64,000 nt of DNA from Cyclobacterium qasimii M12-11B (GCF_000427295.1 NZ_ATNM01000174.1:1-64000); one strand, 5' to 3'; numbered from the stretch's first letter, positions 18,294 through 28,829 are shown. Numbers and translations: made by a program. The notes: generated from the sequence alone by a model not told the origin.

Positions 18294-18309
18294 ATCGTAA
18301 TATTGCAAT
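18294..18309. promoter_or_regulatory. Probable ArsR operator
   Basis: The sequence ATCGTAATATTGCAAT is an imperfect palindrome (12 of 16 positions symmetric), 16 bp before the arsR start codon. It resembles AT-rich palindromes bound by ArsR/SmtB repressors. The position suggests that the regulator represses its own operon until arsenite or another metal is bound. Confidence 0.5.
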
Positions 18310-18325
18310 CAAACAATAGGAGACC

Positions 18326-18658
18326 ATGGGACTAGCCAAAACAGAGATATTTTCCGACAAACAAAACGAGATTGCACTGTTTGCAAAGGCTTTCGGCCAT
18401 CCTGCCAGAGTATCCATTTTACAATACCTGTTTAAAATTGACTCCTGTGTTTGCGGCGATATCGTAAATGAAATAGGCCTCGCCCAACCTACCATATCCC
18501 AACATCTAAAAGAACTAAAGCACTTGGGCTTGATTAAAGGAAATGTAGAAGGCACAAGTGTTTGCTATTGCATCAACACAGAAAAATGGTCCGCCATGAA
18601 GTCAATAATTTCTGAGTTTCTAGATCAGGACATTTCAAACAAACCCAATTGCTGCTAA
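18326..18658 (+). CDS. arsR: ArsR/SmtB-family metalloregulator
   Basis: The 110-residue protein is a winged helix-turn-helix repressor. Its core is KAFGHPARVSILQYL, then SCVCGDIV at about 45-52, which holds a CxC metal-sensing pair at the start of the recognition region, then LAQPTISQHLKELKHLGLI as recognition helix. The tail ends NCC, a possible extra thiol site. It is expected to release DNA on binding As(III) or Sb(III). It is the first gene of an arsenic operon with a phosphatase-like reductase and Acr3 downstream. Confidence 0.9.
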   Translation: MGLAKTEIFSDKQNEIALFAKAFGHPARVSILQYLFKIDSCVCGDIVNEIGLAQPTISQHLKELKHLGLIKGNVEGTSVCYCINTEKWSAMKSIISEFLDQDISNKPNCC

Positions 18659-18723
18659 AAAAATTCCCCTTTATTAATCGCATTATAGCAATAAATAGAT
18701 CCGCATTCACAAATCTTATCCCT

Positions 18724-19356
18724 ATGATCGCCACTCAGTCAAATCTTTTTCCGGAAATACTCAACACAATAAAGCGTTTAAAACCTGAACACTTAACCGA
18801 AGACCGTAAAGCTGTTATAAAACCATTGGTTGATTATATTCAGCTCAAAGTAGACAATCAACAAGAAATTCGCATTAATTTCATCTGTACCCACAATTCA
18901 AGAAGAAGCCATTTGTCTCAGATTTGGGCACAAACAATGGCCTATAAGCTGGGTATAAAGAATGTTTTTTGCTACTCGGCAGGAACGGAAGCTACTGCCC
19001 TTTTCCCTGTGGTTGCAGCAACGCTACAAAATTCAGGATTCCATATTAAAACACTATCCCAAGATAAAAACCCTGTTTACAGCATCAAGTATGCTAATAA
19101 CGAACACCCCATCATAGGATTTTCCAAAAGTTTGGCTGATGAATTCAACCCAAAATCTGAATTCGTCGCCATCATGACCTGTTCTCAGGCGGATGGTGCC
19201 TGCCCGAATATCTCAGGAGCAGAAAAACGCATTCCAATAACTTTTGACGATCCCAAAGCATTTGACAATACCCCTGAGCAAGCAGAAAAATACCAGGAAA
19301 GAAGCAATCAAATCGCAACTGAATTTTACTACGTATTCTCTCAAATCAAACAATAA
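18724..19356 (+). CDS. Arsenate reductase-type low-molecular-weight phosphatase
   Basis: The 210-residue form starting at ATG 18724 (MIATQSNLF) was chosen. A longer frame starts at an upstream TTG that overlaps arsR and lacks support. The low-Mr phosphatase P-loop is CTHNSRRSH (Cys about 55), the family nucleophile. Downstream is [15 protein letters not shown] with two more Cys that could form the redox relay of thioredoxin-coupled arsenate reductases, and [11 protein letters not shown], the acid loop. It converts As(V) to As(III) for export by Acr3 next door. The ATG lies 65 bp after arsR ends. Confidence 0.87.
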   Translation: MIATQSNLFPEILNTIKRLKPEHLTEDRKAVIKPLVDYIQLKVDNQQEIRINFICTHNSRRSHLSQIWAQTMAYKLGIKNVFCYSAGTEATALFPVVAATLQNSGFHIKTLSQDKNPVYSIKYANNEHPIIGFSKSLADEFNPKSEFVAIMTCSQADGACPNISGAEKRIPITFDDPKAFDNTPEQAEKYQERSNQIATEFYYVFSQIKQ

Positions 19357-19357
19357 A

Positions 19358-20407
19358 ATGGCCACTAAAAAATTAGGATTTTTAGACCGAAACTTAACAC
19401 TTTGGATTTTTGTGGCGATGGCAATTGGGGTTGGTTTGGGCTATTTCTTTCCAAATTTCCCTAATACAATAAACTCCTTCAATAGTGGAACTACCAATAT
19501 TCCCATCGCCATTGGTTTAATTTTAATGATGTATCCTCCATTGGCAAAGGTAAACTATTCCCTCCTGCCCAAGGTTTTTAAAAACACGAAAATCCTCACC
19601 ATTTCTCTTGTACTGAATTGGATTATTGGTCCGGTACTAATGTTTATTTTGGCCATCACTTTTTTAAGGGATTACCCTGAATACATGGTTGGCCTAATAT
19701 TAATTGGCTTGGCCCGCTGCATTGCTATGGTACTGGTTTGGAATGACCTTGCAGAGGGAAGTGCTGAATATGGTGCCGGTTTGGTGGCCTTGAACAGTAT
19801 TTTTCAGGTTTTTGCTTACAGCTTTTATGCCTGGCTATTTATAACCATCCTTCCCCCCTATTTTGGCTTTGAAGGTGCCATAGTGGATATTTCAATTGCA
19901 ACAATAGCCGAAAGTGTCGCCATATATTTGGGCATCCCATTTTTATTGGGAATTTTAAGCAGGGTCCTTTTAGTAAAACTTAAAGGCGAAGAATGGTACA
20001 ATAACGTATTTATTCCAAGGATTTCCCCCATGACTTTGATCGCCCTATTGTTTACAATCGTTGTAATGTTTTCCTTAAAGGGAGAGTTGATCGTACAAAT
20101 TCCAATGGACGTTTTACTCATTTCAATTCCTTTGCTGTTGTATTTCACCCTAATGTTCATCATTGGCTTTTTCGTTACAAGAGCAATGGGCGCAAAATAC
20201 GACCAAACAGCAGCTGTTGCCTTTACGGCAGCGGGGAATAATTTTGAATTAGCGATCGCAGTATCCATCGCTGTATTCGGGCTAAATTCAGGACAAGCAT
20301 TTACAGGAGTAATCGGCCCTTTGGTAGAAGTGCCAGCATTGATTTTATTGGTTCGGGTTTCCTTTTGGCTAAGAAAAAAGTATTTCGGAAGTCCTTCAAA
20401 AATATAA
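19358..20407 (+). CDS. acr3: Acr3-family arsenite efflux permease
   Basis: This 349-residue protein has about ten membrane helices and matches the Acr3/BASS-like fold. The conserved region [18 protein letters not shown] holds the Cys that is essential for As(III) transport in Acr3. A second conserved part is [19 protein letters not shown]. The ATG at 19358, one base after the preceding stop, was chosen because a longer frame would overlap the reductase by about 110 bp. It pumps arsenite out of the cell using the proton motive force. Confidence 0.92.
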   Translation: MATKKLGFLDRNLTLWIFVAMAIGVGLGYFFPNFPNTINSFNSGTTNIPIAIGLILMMYPPLAKVNYSLLPKVFKNTKILTISLVLNWIIGPVLMFILAITFLRDYPEYMVGLILIGLARCIAMVLVWNDLAEGSAEYGAGLVALNSIFQVFAYSFYAWLFITILPPYFGFEGAIVDISIATIAESVAIYLGIPFLLGILSRVLLVKLKGEEWYNNVFIPRISPMTLIALLFTIVVMFSLKGELIVQIPMDVLLISIPLLLYFTLMFIIGFFVTRAMGAKYDQTAAVAFTAAGNNFELAIAVSIAVFGLNSGQAFTGVIGPLVEVPALILLVRVSFWLRKKYFGSPSKI

Positions 20408-20472
20408 ATGCGATTCGAAGCAGGCCTGAATTTAAGTTCACTGGACAGAATAATACTAAATATCTATGAGCT

Positions 20473-20496
20473 AAACCTATAAGGAACAATAGGTTT
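20473..20496 (+). terminator. Probable terminator of the arsenic operon
   Basis: The arms AAACCTAT and ATAGGTTT with an 8-base loop form a hairpin that is followed by GTCCTTTTT. It lies about 65 bp after the acr3 stop. Confidence 0.45.
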
Positions 20497-20572
20497 GTCC
20501 TTTTTCACTTCATCTAAATTATAATCTGTCACATTGCTGGAACAATTCCGGTCGATTGTCAAAGAATTGCGT

Positions 20573-20580
20573 TATTTTTG
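20573..20580 (+). promoter_or_regulatory. Possible -7 box upstream of pyrD
   Basis: TATTTTTG fits the TAnnTTTG -7 consensus of Bacteroidota and lies 23 bp before the pyrD GTG. No well-spaced -33 TTTG is visible, so the call is tentative. Confidence 0.35.
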
Positions 20581-20602
20581 TGCCTGAGAAAAATTCATCG
20601 TC

Positions 20603-21643
20603 GTGTACAAACAAATAATAAAGCCCCTTCTTTTTCTAAAAAATCCGGAATCTGCGCATCATTTCACGTTCTCCTGGATAAAAAGACTGTTTAATTTACC
20701 CTTGCTTAAACAAGCAATAAATGGAAATTTTGCATTTGAACACAAAGAGCTGGAGAGAGAAGTGTTTGGGTTAAAGTTTAAAAACCCAATTGGCTTGGCC
20801 GCTGGATTTGACAAAGACGCAAGGCTTATTGATGAAATGTCACTTCTGGGATTTGGCTTCATTGAAATTGGAACCTTGACTCCCAAACCTCAAGAAGGAA
20901 ATCCTAAACCAAGGATGTTTCGCCTTCCAGAAGACGAAGCTCTGATCAACAGGATGGGATTCAATAATGGTGGAGTGGCGGCTGCTGTTGAAAGATTAAA
21001 GAATAGAAAGTCTGATGTATTGGTAGGAGGAAATATTGGTAAAAATAAAGTCACTCCCAATGAAAATGCCATACTAGATTACCTTTTTTGTTTGCACGCA
21101 TTGCACGCCCATGTAGATTATTTTGTAGTAAATGTAAGTTCTCCCAACACCCCAAACTTGAGGGAATTACAAGAAAAAGAACCTTTAAAGAAATTATTGG
21201 CCGTTGTAAATGAAGCCAATTTCACTTACGACAAGCCCAAACCAATACTATTAAAAATAGCGCCAGACTTAACAGATGGCCAGCTCGACGACATCATCTC
21301 AATAGTACAGGAAACAAAAATTGCGGGGGTAATTGCAACCAATACCACCATTGACAGGGGACTATTGTCCACACCTGCAGAACAAGTAAAAGCAATGGGG
21401 GCCGGAGGCATTAGCGGCAAAGTATTGAATGAAAGAAGTACTGAAGTCATCCGTTACCTGACCCAAAACTCTGGAAATGCTTTTCCAGTAATTGGAGTAG
21501 GCGGTATTTTTTCTGTAGCAGATGCAAAAGCAAAATTAGCAGCGGGAGCTAGTCTGGTTCAGGTATATACTGGTATGATTTATGAAGGTCCGAGCTTAGT
21601 TAAGCGCTTGAAAAAAGGCCTTATAAATAAATCAGTGAATTAA
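20603..21643 (+). CDS. pyrD: Dihydroorotate dehydrogenase (quinone), class 2
   Basis: The 346-residue enzyme oxidises dihydroorotate to orotate with quinone as acceptor, the fourth step of pyrimidine synthesis. The N-terminal helical segment ([12 protein letters not shown]) is typical of membrane-bound class 2 enzymes. The barrel starts with [14 protein letters not shown], the catalytic Ser lies in [11 protein letters not shown], and FMN-binding loops are [11 protein letters not shown] and [11 protein letters not shown]. The start is GTG. pyrF follows about 3.3 kb downstream, separated by ftsK and a LolA-like gene. Confidence 0.96.
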   Translation: MYKQIIKPLLFLKNPESAHHFTFSWIKRLFNLPLLKQAINGNFAFEHKELEREVFGLKFKNPIGLAAGFDKDARLIDEMSLLGFGFIEIGTLTPKPQEGNPKPRMFRLPEDEALINRMGFNNGGVAAAVERLKNRKSDVLVGGNIGKNKVTPNENAILDYLFCLHALHAHVDYFVVNVSSPNTPNLRELQEKEPLKKLLAVVNEANFTYDKPKPILLKIAPDLTDGQLDDIISIVQETKIAGVIATNTTIDRGLLSTPAEQVKAMGAGGISGKVLNERSTEVIRYLTQNSGNAFPVIGVGGIFSVADAKAKLAAGASLVQVYTGMIYEGPSLVKRLKKGLINKSVN

Positions 21644-21707
21644 CAGAACTTTTTTATTTCCAAAGCAAGCATTAAATTACATCCCTACAGCGGAGAAAGG
21701 AAGCACC

Positions 21708-24179
21708 ATGGCTGCAAATACGTACAAAAAAAATACATTTAAGAAGAAGGAAACGCCTGGAAAACCAGCCCCTAAAAGTAAAAGGAAGTTTAACTTCGCC
21801 TTATTCAATGATAAGCGCTGGAGTCTATCTTTTGGAATTATCTTTATGATGCTTTCCATTTTTATGTTTTTGGCTTTCCTAAGCTACTTATTTGTTGGTC
21901 AAGCAGATCAAAGTCTAGTAAATGCTTCAGGAATGCCTCTTCGCACCAAGGCAGGTGAAACCCAAAACCTACTTGGCTATACTGGCTCGGTCATAAGTTA
22001 TTTCATGATTTACCGTTGGTTTGGGATCGCAGCATTGTTCTTCCCACCATTTTTATTCTTTTTGGGATACAAACTATCCTTCAAAGAATCGTTGGTCTCC
22101 CTTACCCGTTATGCGGGTTTCTCGCTTTTCTTTTTGGTTTGGCTGGGCCTGTTGATGGGTTATTTGGTACACCTTATAGATGGATTTAACTACCTGGCTT
22201 TTCTCAGTGGCGGATTTGGCTATGAACTTGCCATCTTATCTGATGCTTTTCTGGGATGGGGTACCTTTATACTGATCTTTGGTACGCTTTTGATATTTGT
22301 GATCGTCTTTTTCAATGTTGATCAGATCACTTGGTTTAATACTGATGATAAAGAGCCCTCACAGCCAAACGAGGATTCTCCCAATGAAAATGAATACCTA
22401 AGCGAGGACGCTTACGAAGAACAATCCCTGGAAGAAGAGACTGATGAGATTGAAGAAGAGGAAGCAGAAGTGGACACTAACAGTTGGAAAGTGACCGATG
22501 CTGATAAGCCTTCACAATCAGCTAAAAAAGACAAGCCAGCAGCTCCAGCTTTTAAAATAGAAGATACAACAAAAGATAAGCCTGTAAGTTCAGAAGAAAC
22601 AGCGGCAACAAACGACTTTGTAGTCAACACCAACGGCAAGGAAGAAAAAACCGCCGAAATGGTCGAAAACCTGGATCCTTATGATCCAACACTAGACCTT
22701 CCTAGTTACCAGTTCCCCACTTTAAACCTACTAAACGAATACGACCAACAAAAAGTAACCGTAACCAGGCAGGAATTAGAGGAGAATAAAAACAAGATTG
22801 TTGAAACCCTGATAAACTTTAAAATAGGTATCCAGGAGATAAAAGCAACGATAGGACCCACGGTAACACTTTATGAAATAATTCCTGAACCAGGGGTAAA
22901 AATAAGCAAAATTAAAAACCTGGAAGATGATATCGCCCTTAGTCTGGCGGCATTAGGAATCCGTATCATTGCTCCGATTCCAGGAAAAGGAACAATAGGA
23001 ATAGAAGTACCGAATAAAAATAGAGAATTGGTCGCCGCCCGATCAGTATTGGGCACTGAGAAATTCATGAAGAGTGACAAAGAGCTTCCTGTGGCATTGG
23101 GTAAAACCATTTCCAATGAAGTGTTTGTTGTTGACCTGGCAAAAATGCCCCACCTTCTTATGGCGGGAGCAACCGGTCAGGGTAAGTCTGTAGGTTTGAA
23201 CATGATCCTGGCTTCCCTTATCTACAAGAAGCATCCCTCTCAGCTGAAGCTGATTTTAGTGGATCCTAAAAAAGTAGAGCTGACCTTATTTAATAAAATT
23301 GAAAGGCATTTTCTAGCCAAACTTCCAAATGCTGAAGAGGCCATTATTACAGATACGAAAAAGGTAATTTACACCTTAAATTCACTTTGTATCGAAATGG
23401 ACAACCGCTACGATCTATTGAAAGATGCCGGTTGTAGAAACTTGAAGGAATACAATACGAAATTTGTAGCAAGAAAGCTTAGCCCAGAAAAAGGACATAA
23501 ATTCATGCCTTATATCGTATTGGTCATCGATGAGTTGGCCGATTTAATGATGACTGCAGGAAAAGAGATTGAGGGGCCTATAGCAAGGCTGGCTCAATTG
23601 GCCAGAGCCATTGGTATACACCTTGTGCTTGCGACCCAAAGACCATCTGTAAATGTGATCACGGGTATAATTAAAGCCAACTTTCCGGCAAGGCTCTCTT
23701 TCAGGGTTACAAGTAAAATTGATAGCCGTACTATTCTGGATGCAGGAGGTGCGGAACAATTGATTGGCATGGGTGACATGTTACTCTCCATGGGCTCTGA
23801 TGTTATACGTTTGCAATGTGCCTTTTTAGATACCCCTGAGGTGGAAGCGGTATGTGATTGGATAGGCGACCAAAGAGGCTATTCGGATGCTTACCTTTTG
23901 CCTGAGTTTGTAGGCGAAGACGGAGACAGTGGTGTGGGAGAAGTTGATTTGGCTGACCGAGACGTTTTGTTCGATGACGCAGCAAGATTGATCGTGATGC
24001 ACCAGCAGGGAAGCACATCCCTAATCCAAAGAAAATTGAAACTAGGATACAACCGAGCAGGAAGAATTATTGATCAACTGGAAGCGGCTGGAGTCGTGGG
24101 TTCCTTTGAAGGCAGCAAAGCCAGGGAAGTATTGGTCCAGGATGAAAACACTTTGGAACAGTTATTGAAGAACCTATAA
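21708..24179 (+). CDS. ftsK: FtsK/SpoIIIE DNA translocase
   Basis: This 823-residue protein has four N-terminal transmembrane segments (about 45-200), then a short acidic linker (about 220-320) much shorter than in E. coli. The motor follows, with Walker A GATGQGKS near 486-493 and Walker B LVIDELADLMM near 605-615. A C-terminal gamma winged-helix domain (LIQRKLKLGYNRAGRIIDQL) at about 770-790 recognises KOPS-type DNA sequences. It moves chromosome ends through the septum and activates XerCD dimer resolution. It is followed at 18 bp by the LolA-like gene. Confidence 0.96.
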   Translation: MAANTYKKNTFKKKETPGKPAPKSKRKFNFALFNDKRWSLSFGIIFMMLSIFMFLAFLSYLFVGQADQSLVNASGMPLRTKAGETQNLLGYTGSVISYFMIYRWFGIAALFFPPFLFFLGYKLSFKESLVSLTRYAGFSLFFLVWLGLLMGYLVHLIDGFNYLAFLSGGFGYELAILSDAFLGWGTFILIFGTLLIFVIVFFNVDQITWFNTDDKEPSQPNEDSPNENEYLSEDAYEEQSLEEETDEIEEEEAEVDTNSWKVTDADKPSQSAKKDKPAAPAFKIEDTTKDKPVSSEETAATNDFVVNTNGKEEKTAEMVENLDPYDPTLDLPSYQFPTLNLLNEYDQQKVTVTRQELEENKNKIVETLINFKIGIQEIKATIGPTVTLYEIIPEPGVKISKIKNLEDDIALSLAALGIRIIAPIPGKGTIGIEVPNKNRELVAARSVLGTEKFMKSDKELPVALGKTISNEVFVVDLAKMPHLLMAGATGQGKSVGLNMILASLIYKKHPSQLKLILVDPKKVELTLFNKIERHFLAKLPNAEEAIITDTKKVIYTLNSLCIEMDNRYDLLKDAGCRNLKEYNTKFVARKLSPEKGHKFMPYIVLVIDELADLMMTAGKEIEGPIARLAQLARAIGIHLVLATQRPSVNVITGIIKANFPARLSFRVTSKIDSRTILDAGGAEQLIGMGDMLLSMGSDVIRLQCAFLDTPEVEAVCDWIGDQRGYSDAYLLPEFVGEDGDSGVGEVDLADRDVLFDDAARLIVMHQQGSTSLIQRKLKLGYNRAGRIIDQLEAAGVVGSFEGSKAREVLVQDENTLEQLLKNL

Positions 24180-24197
24180 AATATATTGATTTGTAAA

Positions 24198-24854
24198 ATG
24201 TTACGTAAAAAAATAATCACCTTAATTCTCCTTTTTACCAGCTTTTCCTACACTTTACTTGCTCAAAGTGATGCCAAAGCTGTAAAAATACTTTCTAAAG
24301 TAAGCGAAAACTATAAAAATCTAAACGGGTTTACTGGACTTTTCGAATACAGCTATTCTACGGAAGACGAGGGGCTCATCCAAACCAACACAGGAAATGT
24401 TACGGTAAAAGGTGACAAATATAGACTCACGCTGAATGACCAGGAAATTTTTAATGATGGTAAGACCGTATGGACGCTGATTAAATCCAGCAAATACAAA
24501 GAAGTCACTATCAATAATGTTGAAGATGATGCAGATGAACTGACCCCATCCAATGTTTACAACATTTATAAAAAGGGATACATTTCCAAACTTACAGGTA
24601 GCAGCGAAATCAATGGAGTAGCTGCCAATGAAATTCTATTGACTTCTGAAAAGCCCAATGCACGGTTTAAAAAAATAAAGCTTTATGTAGATAAGGTGAA
24701 AAATGAAATACTAGCCTGGGAAATACGGGATGATGTGGGGGGTACTTTCAAATATACCTTTAAGGAATTGAATCCAAATGTTAAAATCGTTGACGATTAT
24801 TTTGTATTTAAAGCAAGTGAAAATCAGGATGTAGAGGTTATTGATTTGAGGTAA
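24198..24854 (+). CDS. LolA-like outer-membrane lipoprotein carrier
   Basis: A 218-residue exported protein with signal peptide about 1-23 (ending TLLAQ). The mature part has the LolA/LppX-like open-barrel pattern: SENYKNLNGFTGLFEYSY, GNVTVKGDKYRL and ILAWEIRDDVGGTFKYTF. LolA proteins shuttle lipoproteins across the periplasm. The position right after ftsK, as in many bacteria, supports this. The ATG at 24198 was preferred to a TTG 12 bp upstream. Confidence 0.85.
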   Translation: MLRKKIITLILLFTSFSYTLLAQSDAKAVKILSKVSENYKNLNGFTGLFEYSYSTEDEGLIQTNTGNVTVKGDKYRLTLNDQEIFNDGKTVWTLIKSSKYKEVTINNVEDDADELTPSNVYNIYKKGYISKLTGSSEINGVAANEILLTSEKPNARFKKIKLYVDKVKNEILAWEIRDDVGGTFKYTFKELNPNVKIVDDYFVFKASENQDVEVIDLR

Positions 24855-24901
24855 TGCCCCAGACCAAGGTTAATCCTTTCATTTTTTTATAAATTTACCA
24901 C

Positions 24902-25720
24902 ATGACTTCTCAAGAAATATTTGCCCAAATAAAAAAGAAAGCCTCCTTTTTATGTGTTGGCCTTGACCCCGATCCACAGCGAATCCCCAAACACCTATTG
25001 AAAGAAAAGGATCCTGTTCTAACTTTCAATAAGATCATCATTGATCACACCATTGACCATGCTGTGGCTTATAAGCCTAACCTCGCCTTTTATGAAGCGA
25101 TGGGGCCAGCAGGTTTAGAAACACTTGCCAAGACACTGGAATACCTTCCCGAAGAAGTCTTTACTATCGCAGACGCGAAGAGAGGCGATATAGGAAATAC
25201 CTCACGATTATATGCCAAAGCTTTCTTTGAGCAAATGAATTTCGACGCCATCACTGTTGCCCCATACATGGGAGAAGACAGCGTTGGGCCTTTTTTAGCG
25301 TTTGATGGAAAATGGGTGATATTGCTTGCCTTAACTTCCAATCAAGGCAGTCAGGATTTTCAATTGATCGAAAATAAAGAGGGTAAACCACTATACGCCT
25401 CCGTACTGGAAAAAAGTAAAACTTGGGGAACCACTGAAAACATGATGTATGTAGTAGGCGCTACTAGAGGAGAGTCAATCGCCGAAGTAAGAAAGCTTGT
25501 CCCAGAACATTTTCTATTGGTTCCTGGAGTTGGAGCTCAAGGCGGAAGCTTGGAAGAAGTAGCCAAATACGGAATGAATAATCAGTGTGGCCTTTTGGTA
25601 AACTCTTCCCGTGGCATTCTTTATGCCTCGGCCGAGAAGGATTTTGGCGAAGCTGCCAAAAAAGAAGCTTTGGCGCTACAAACGGATATGGCCCAGCTAT
25701 TGGATAGTTACTGCAAATAG
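24902..25720 (+). CDS. pyrF: Orotidine-5'-phosphate decarboxylase
   Basis: The 272-residue enzyme makes UMP from OMP, the last step of de novo pyrimidine synthesis. It has [11 protein letters not shown] near the N-terminus, the catalytic segment [11 protein letters not shown] at about 91-101, and the phosphate-binding end region [10 protein letters not shown]. It is the longer subfamily found in Bacteroidota and mycobacteria. It starts 47 bp after the LolA-like stop and could share the transcript. Confidence 0.95.
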   Translation: MTSQEIFAQIKKKASFLCVGLDPDPQRIPKHLLKEKDPVLTFNKIIIDHTIDHAVAYKPNLAFYEAMGPAGLETLAKTLEYLPEEVFTIADAKRGDIGNTSRLYAKAFFEQMNFDAITVAPYMGEDSVGPFLAFDGKWVILLALTSNQGSQDFQLIENKEGKPLYASVLEKSKTWGTTENMMYVVGATRGESIAEVRKLVPEHFLLVPGVGAQGGSLEEVAKYGMNNQCGLLVNSSRGILYASAEKDFGEAAKKEALALQTDMAQLLDSYCK

Positions 25721-25792
25721 AATATCCAACTCATATATTTCGTATTTCTTTTATTTTTAGGTAATTTCATGAGGCAATCATGAAATTGGCCT

Positions 25793-27097
25793 ATGTTTCG
25801 TTTTCAGGAGGATTTTCTTCAGCTAATTTGGAAGTACCAGTATTTTGATAAAAATGCACTGGAAACTGAGGGTGGAGCACCATTGCTCATTCATAAAATC
25901 GGTTTCCACAACCATCATGAAGGTCCTGATTTTAAAGAGGCTGAAATATCCCTTTCAGGCATAAGACATTTTGGTCATGTTGAAATTCACCTACGCACTT
26001 CAGATTGGAAATCCCATCATCACCAGACAGACCATGCTTACAATGCCGTGGTCTTACATGTGGTCTGGCAGCATGACGTAGAAGTAAAAAGAAAAGATGG
26101 TACCCTTATTCCTACTTTAGTTCTGGATGGTAAGGTGCCATTGGATGTAATCAGAAATTACCAAAAACTTCAAAGTTCGCCCAAAAGGCTACTTTGCACT
26201 GACAGCCTCCCCTCCACTCCCGAAATTTTAAAATTCTCCATGTTAGAGAAAGCACTTGTGGAGCGACTTCAGGAAAAGAGTGACCGCGTATTAGAATTGT
26301 TGAAAGAAAATGAAAATGATTGGGAAGAGACAGCCTATCAATGGTTGTTTTATTCTTTCGGTTTTAAAACCAACAGCCTCCCAATGCTTAAATTAGCCCA
26401 GAGCCTACCCTATAAGCTGATAAAAAAGAATGCCGGAAATTTAATGCAAATTGAAGCGATGATTTTTGGTCAGGCGGGAATGTTTACCAACACATTGGAT
26501 TTAATTCCTGGCTATGAAAAAAATCTCAAATACGAATATGCTTACCTGCAAAAAAAGTACTCCCTAAAGAGAAACCTTTTTCCTTCAGAGTGGAAGTTTA
26601 TGAAGGTCAGGCCCAGCAATTTCCCCTCCTTTAGACTTGCTCAGCTTGCAAATCTGCTCAACCGGAGTCCACACCTATTTGATTCAGTACTCCATGAATT
26701 GGATAGCAGCAGGTCTTTTGAGCGGATGTTTGACCTTTCTGTAAGTAATTACTGGAAAAAGCATTATCACTTTGGCAAGCCAAACATGCGGGCAACCAAA
26801 GGAACATTGTCCAGCGGTATCATGAACCTCTTAGCCATTAACTTTATTGTGCCCCTGTGGTACGCTTATGGAAGGTATACGGACCTTTCCGTTTGGCAGG
26901 AAAAATGCTTTAATCTACTACAGGAAATCCCTGCAGAGAAAAATAGCCTGATAAGTATCTACCAGGAAGTAGACTGGTCGGCCGTCAATGCTTTTGACAG
27001 CCAAGGTATGTTGGGCCTTTACCACCAATATTGCCACAAGCGTATGTGTTTGCAATGTAAAATCGGTCAAAACCTTCTTCGGCCTAATTTAAAATGA
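25793..27097 (+). CDS. DUF2851 family protein
   Basis: This 434-residue protein matches DUF2851, a family I know from Bacteroidota genomes without an assigned role. The hallmark N-terminal section has GFHNHHEGPDFKEAEI and FGHVEIHLRTSDWKSHHH, rich in His and acidic residues and possibly metal-binding. The C-terminus has four Cys in HQYCHKRMCLQCKIG, another likely metal site. No signal peptide is seen. It follows pyrF by 72 bp. I do not assign a function. Confidence 0.8.
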   Translation: MFRFQEDFLQLIWKYQYFDKNALETEGGAPLLIHKIGFHNHHEGPDFKEAEISLSGIRHFGHVEIHLRTSDWKSHHHQTDHAYNAVVLHVVWQHDVEVKRKDGTLIPTLVLDGKVPLDVIRNYQKLQSSPKRLLCTDSLPSTPEILKFSMLEKALVERLQEKSDRVLELLKENENDWEETAYQWLFYSFGFKTNSLPMLKLAQSLPYKLIKKNAGNLMQIEAMIFGQAGMFTNTLDLIPGYEKNLKYEYAYLQKKYSLKRNLFPSEWKFMKVRPSNFPSFRLAQLANLLNRSPHLFDSVLHELDSSRSFERMFDLSVSNYWKKHYHFGKPNMRATKGTLSSGIMNLLAINFIVPLWYAYGRYTDLSVWQEKCFNLLQEIPAEKNSLISIYQEVDWSAVNAFDSQGMLGLYHQYCHKRMCLQCKIGQNLLRPNLK

Positions 27098-27100
27098 TAT

Positions 27101-27132
27101 TTTGCATAGGTTGGTAATTTCCATTAATTTTG
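27101..27132 (+). promoter_or_regulatory. Probable Bacteroidota-type promoter
   Basis: A TTTG (-33) at 27101-27104 is followed after 20 bases by TAATTTTG (-7) at 27125-27132. This matches the TTTG - 19-21 nt - TAnnTTTG pattern of the phylum. The start codon at 27152 lies 20 bp downstream. Confidence 0.6.
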
Positions 27133-27151
27133 TCCTTAGAAAAACAAAATT

Positions 27152-27790
27152 ATGGAAAAACCAATTATTATCTTTGGAGCCAAAGGAATTGCCCATCCTG
27201 CATTAGAAATATTCAATAGTCACGATATTGTGGTCTATGGATTTTTGGATGACGATGCGACTTTGCACCAAAAAGAAATTAACAACATTTCCATTCTGGG
27301 AAAACTTGAGGACGACGGATTTTTAAAACTTATTGGGAGTAAATGTGATGCATTTGTTGCAGTAGATGATCCAAAGTACAGGGAGACCTTGGTGAAATTA
27401 CTGAATAAAAGAAGGAAGGTACAACCAGTTAATGCCTTACACAGATTATCTTACATCTCCACCGACGCAGGTATTGGTCATGGTAACTTCATCAATGCTA
27501 AAGTAACAATTGGCGCAGGTGCAGAAATCGGAAACCATTGTATATTGCATACCAATGCAACGATAGAACATCAAGCTACGCTTGGAGATTTTGTTCAAGT
27601 GGGTGCTGGTGCGGTTATTAATTCCAATGTAGCAGTTGAAAATGGGGTATTCATAGGTTCAGGAGTAACGGTAGTTTCAGGAGTGAAAATTGGAAAAAAT
27701 GCAAGAATCGGTGCAGGTTCAGTGGTGATCGCTGATGTGGAAGAAAACCAAACGGTATTTGGAAACCCTGCTCAAGTCATAAAGAAATAG
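27152..27790 (+). CDS. NeuD/PglD-like hexapeptide acyltransferase
   Basis: The 212-residue protein starts with a small nucleotide-sugar-binding fold (PIIIFGAKGIAHPALE, then YGFLDDD) and then a left-handed beta-helix of hexapeptide repeats (IGHGNFINAKVTIGAGAEIG, residues about 109 onward). NeuD and PglD transfer acetyl groups from acetyl-CoA to amino sugars. The catalytic His could be in HCILHTNATIEHQ. No sugar synthesis cluster is next to it, so the substrate is open. It is transcribed alone from the promoter noted upstream. Confidence 0.8.
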   Translation: MEKPIIIFGAKGIAHPALEIFNSHDIVVYGFLDDDATLHQKEINNISILGKLEDDGFLKLIGSKCDAFVAVDDPKYRETLVKLLNKRRKVQPVNALHRLSYISTDAGIGHGNFINAKVTIGAGAEIGNHCILHTNATIEHQATLGDFVQVGAGAVINSNVAVENGVFIGSGVTVVSGVKIGKNARIGAGSVVIADVEENQTVFGNPAQVIKK

Positions 27791-27842
27791 TTTAATATAT
27801 TTATTTTACAAATAACACCCTGCTTGAAACAGGGCTTAAGTT

Positions 27843-28829
27843 ATGGATTACAACATATTATTGTATTACTGCTATGCTCAGATCGAGGATCTGGAAGCAT
27901 ACCGAGAGGAACACCACCTCTTTTGCGTTGAAAACAATATCAGAGGGCGCATTATCATTTCTTCGGAAGGCCTAAATGGCACTGTCTCAGGTTTGAAAGA
28001 AGACAGTGAAAAATACATGGCTTATGTCAAGTCAGATCCAAGATTTGCTGACACAGAATTCAAAATCGACCAACACCCCGAACATGCTTTTGCCAAAATC
28101 AATGTCAGGGCAAAGGAGGAAATAGTACACTCCGGCCTGAGGCATCTTAACCCTCGCGAAAACACGGGTAAACACCTGGAGCCTGAAGAGTTTAAAGCTT
28201 TAAAAGACCAAGAGGATGTCGTGATTTTAGATGTCCGCTCTAACTATGAACATGAGCTGGGTCATTTTAAGAATGCGCTACGATTGGATATCGATAATTT
28301 CAGAGATTTTCCAGAAAAGGTAAAAGAGCTAGAACATCTCAAAAACAAAAAAATTCTCACCTATTGTACTGGAGGAATTAAATGTGAAAAAGCATCTGCC
28401 TTCTTACTGGAGCAGGGTTTTGAGGATGTGTACCAGCTTCACGGAGGAATCATAAAATATGGCTTTGATGCAGGTGGAGAAGATTTTGAAGGTAAATGTT
28501 ACGTTTTTGACAACCGCTTGGCTGTAGACGTAAACAAGGTAAATCCTAAGACGGTTTCTAAGTGCTTTGTGTGTGATACACTGTCTGACAGAATGGTCAA
28601 CTGTTCAAATCCTGAATGCAATGCTCACGTGGCCATATGCGAGTCCTGTGGCTGGGAAATGGAAGGAGCCTGTTCTGAAAGCTGCAAAAGCGCTCCGCAG
28701 AAGAGGCCTTACAATGGAACTGGTTATTACCAGAAAAACACCAATGGTTACAATCCTTATAAAGGCCTGTACCAAAAGCCCAATGCTGACAAAATAAAAA
28801 CTACCCTACATGTCCAATCCGATACCTGA
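27843..28829 (+). CDS. trhO: tRNA uridine(34) hydroxylase TrhO, rhodanese-type
   Basis: The 328-residue protein has the acylphosphatase-like N-terminal domain (about 1-100), then a rhodanese domain (about 120-215) with active Cys in CTGGIKCEK near 180. The C-terminus has a Cys-rich segment: CFVCDTL, NCSNPECNAH and ICESCGWE. TrhO (YceA) makes 5-hydroxyuridine at tRNA position 34 with O2. The stop overlaps the next start by 20 bp, so the two genes are probably co-translated. Confidence 0.92.
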   Translation: MDYNILLYYCYAQIEDLEAYREEHHLFCVENNIRGRIIISSEGLNGTVSGLKEDSEKYMAYVKSDPRFADTEFKIDQHPEHAFAKINVRAKEEIVHSGLRHLNPRENTGKHLEPEEFKALKDQEDVVILDVRSNYEHELGHFKNALRLDIDNFRDFPEKVKELEHLKNKKILTYCTGGIKCEKASAFLLEQGFEDVYQLHGGIIKYGFDAGGEDFEGKCYVFDNRLAVDVNKVNPKTVSKCFVCDTLSDRMVNCSNPECNAHVAICESCGWEMEGACSESCKSAPQKRPYNGTGYYQKNTNGYNPYKGLYQKPNADKIKTTLHVQSDT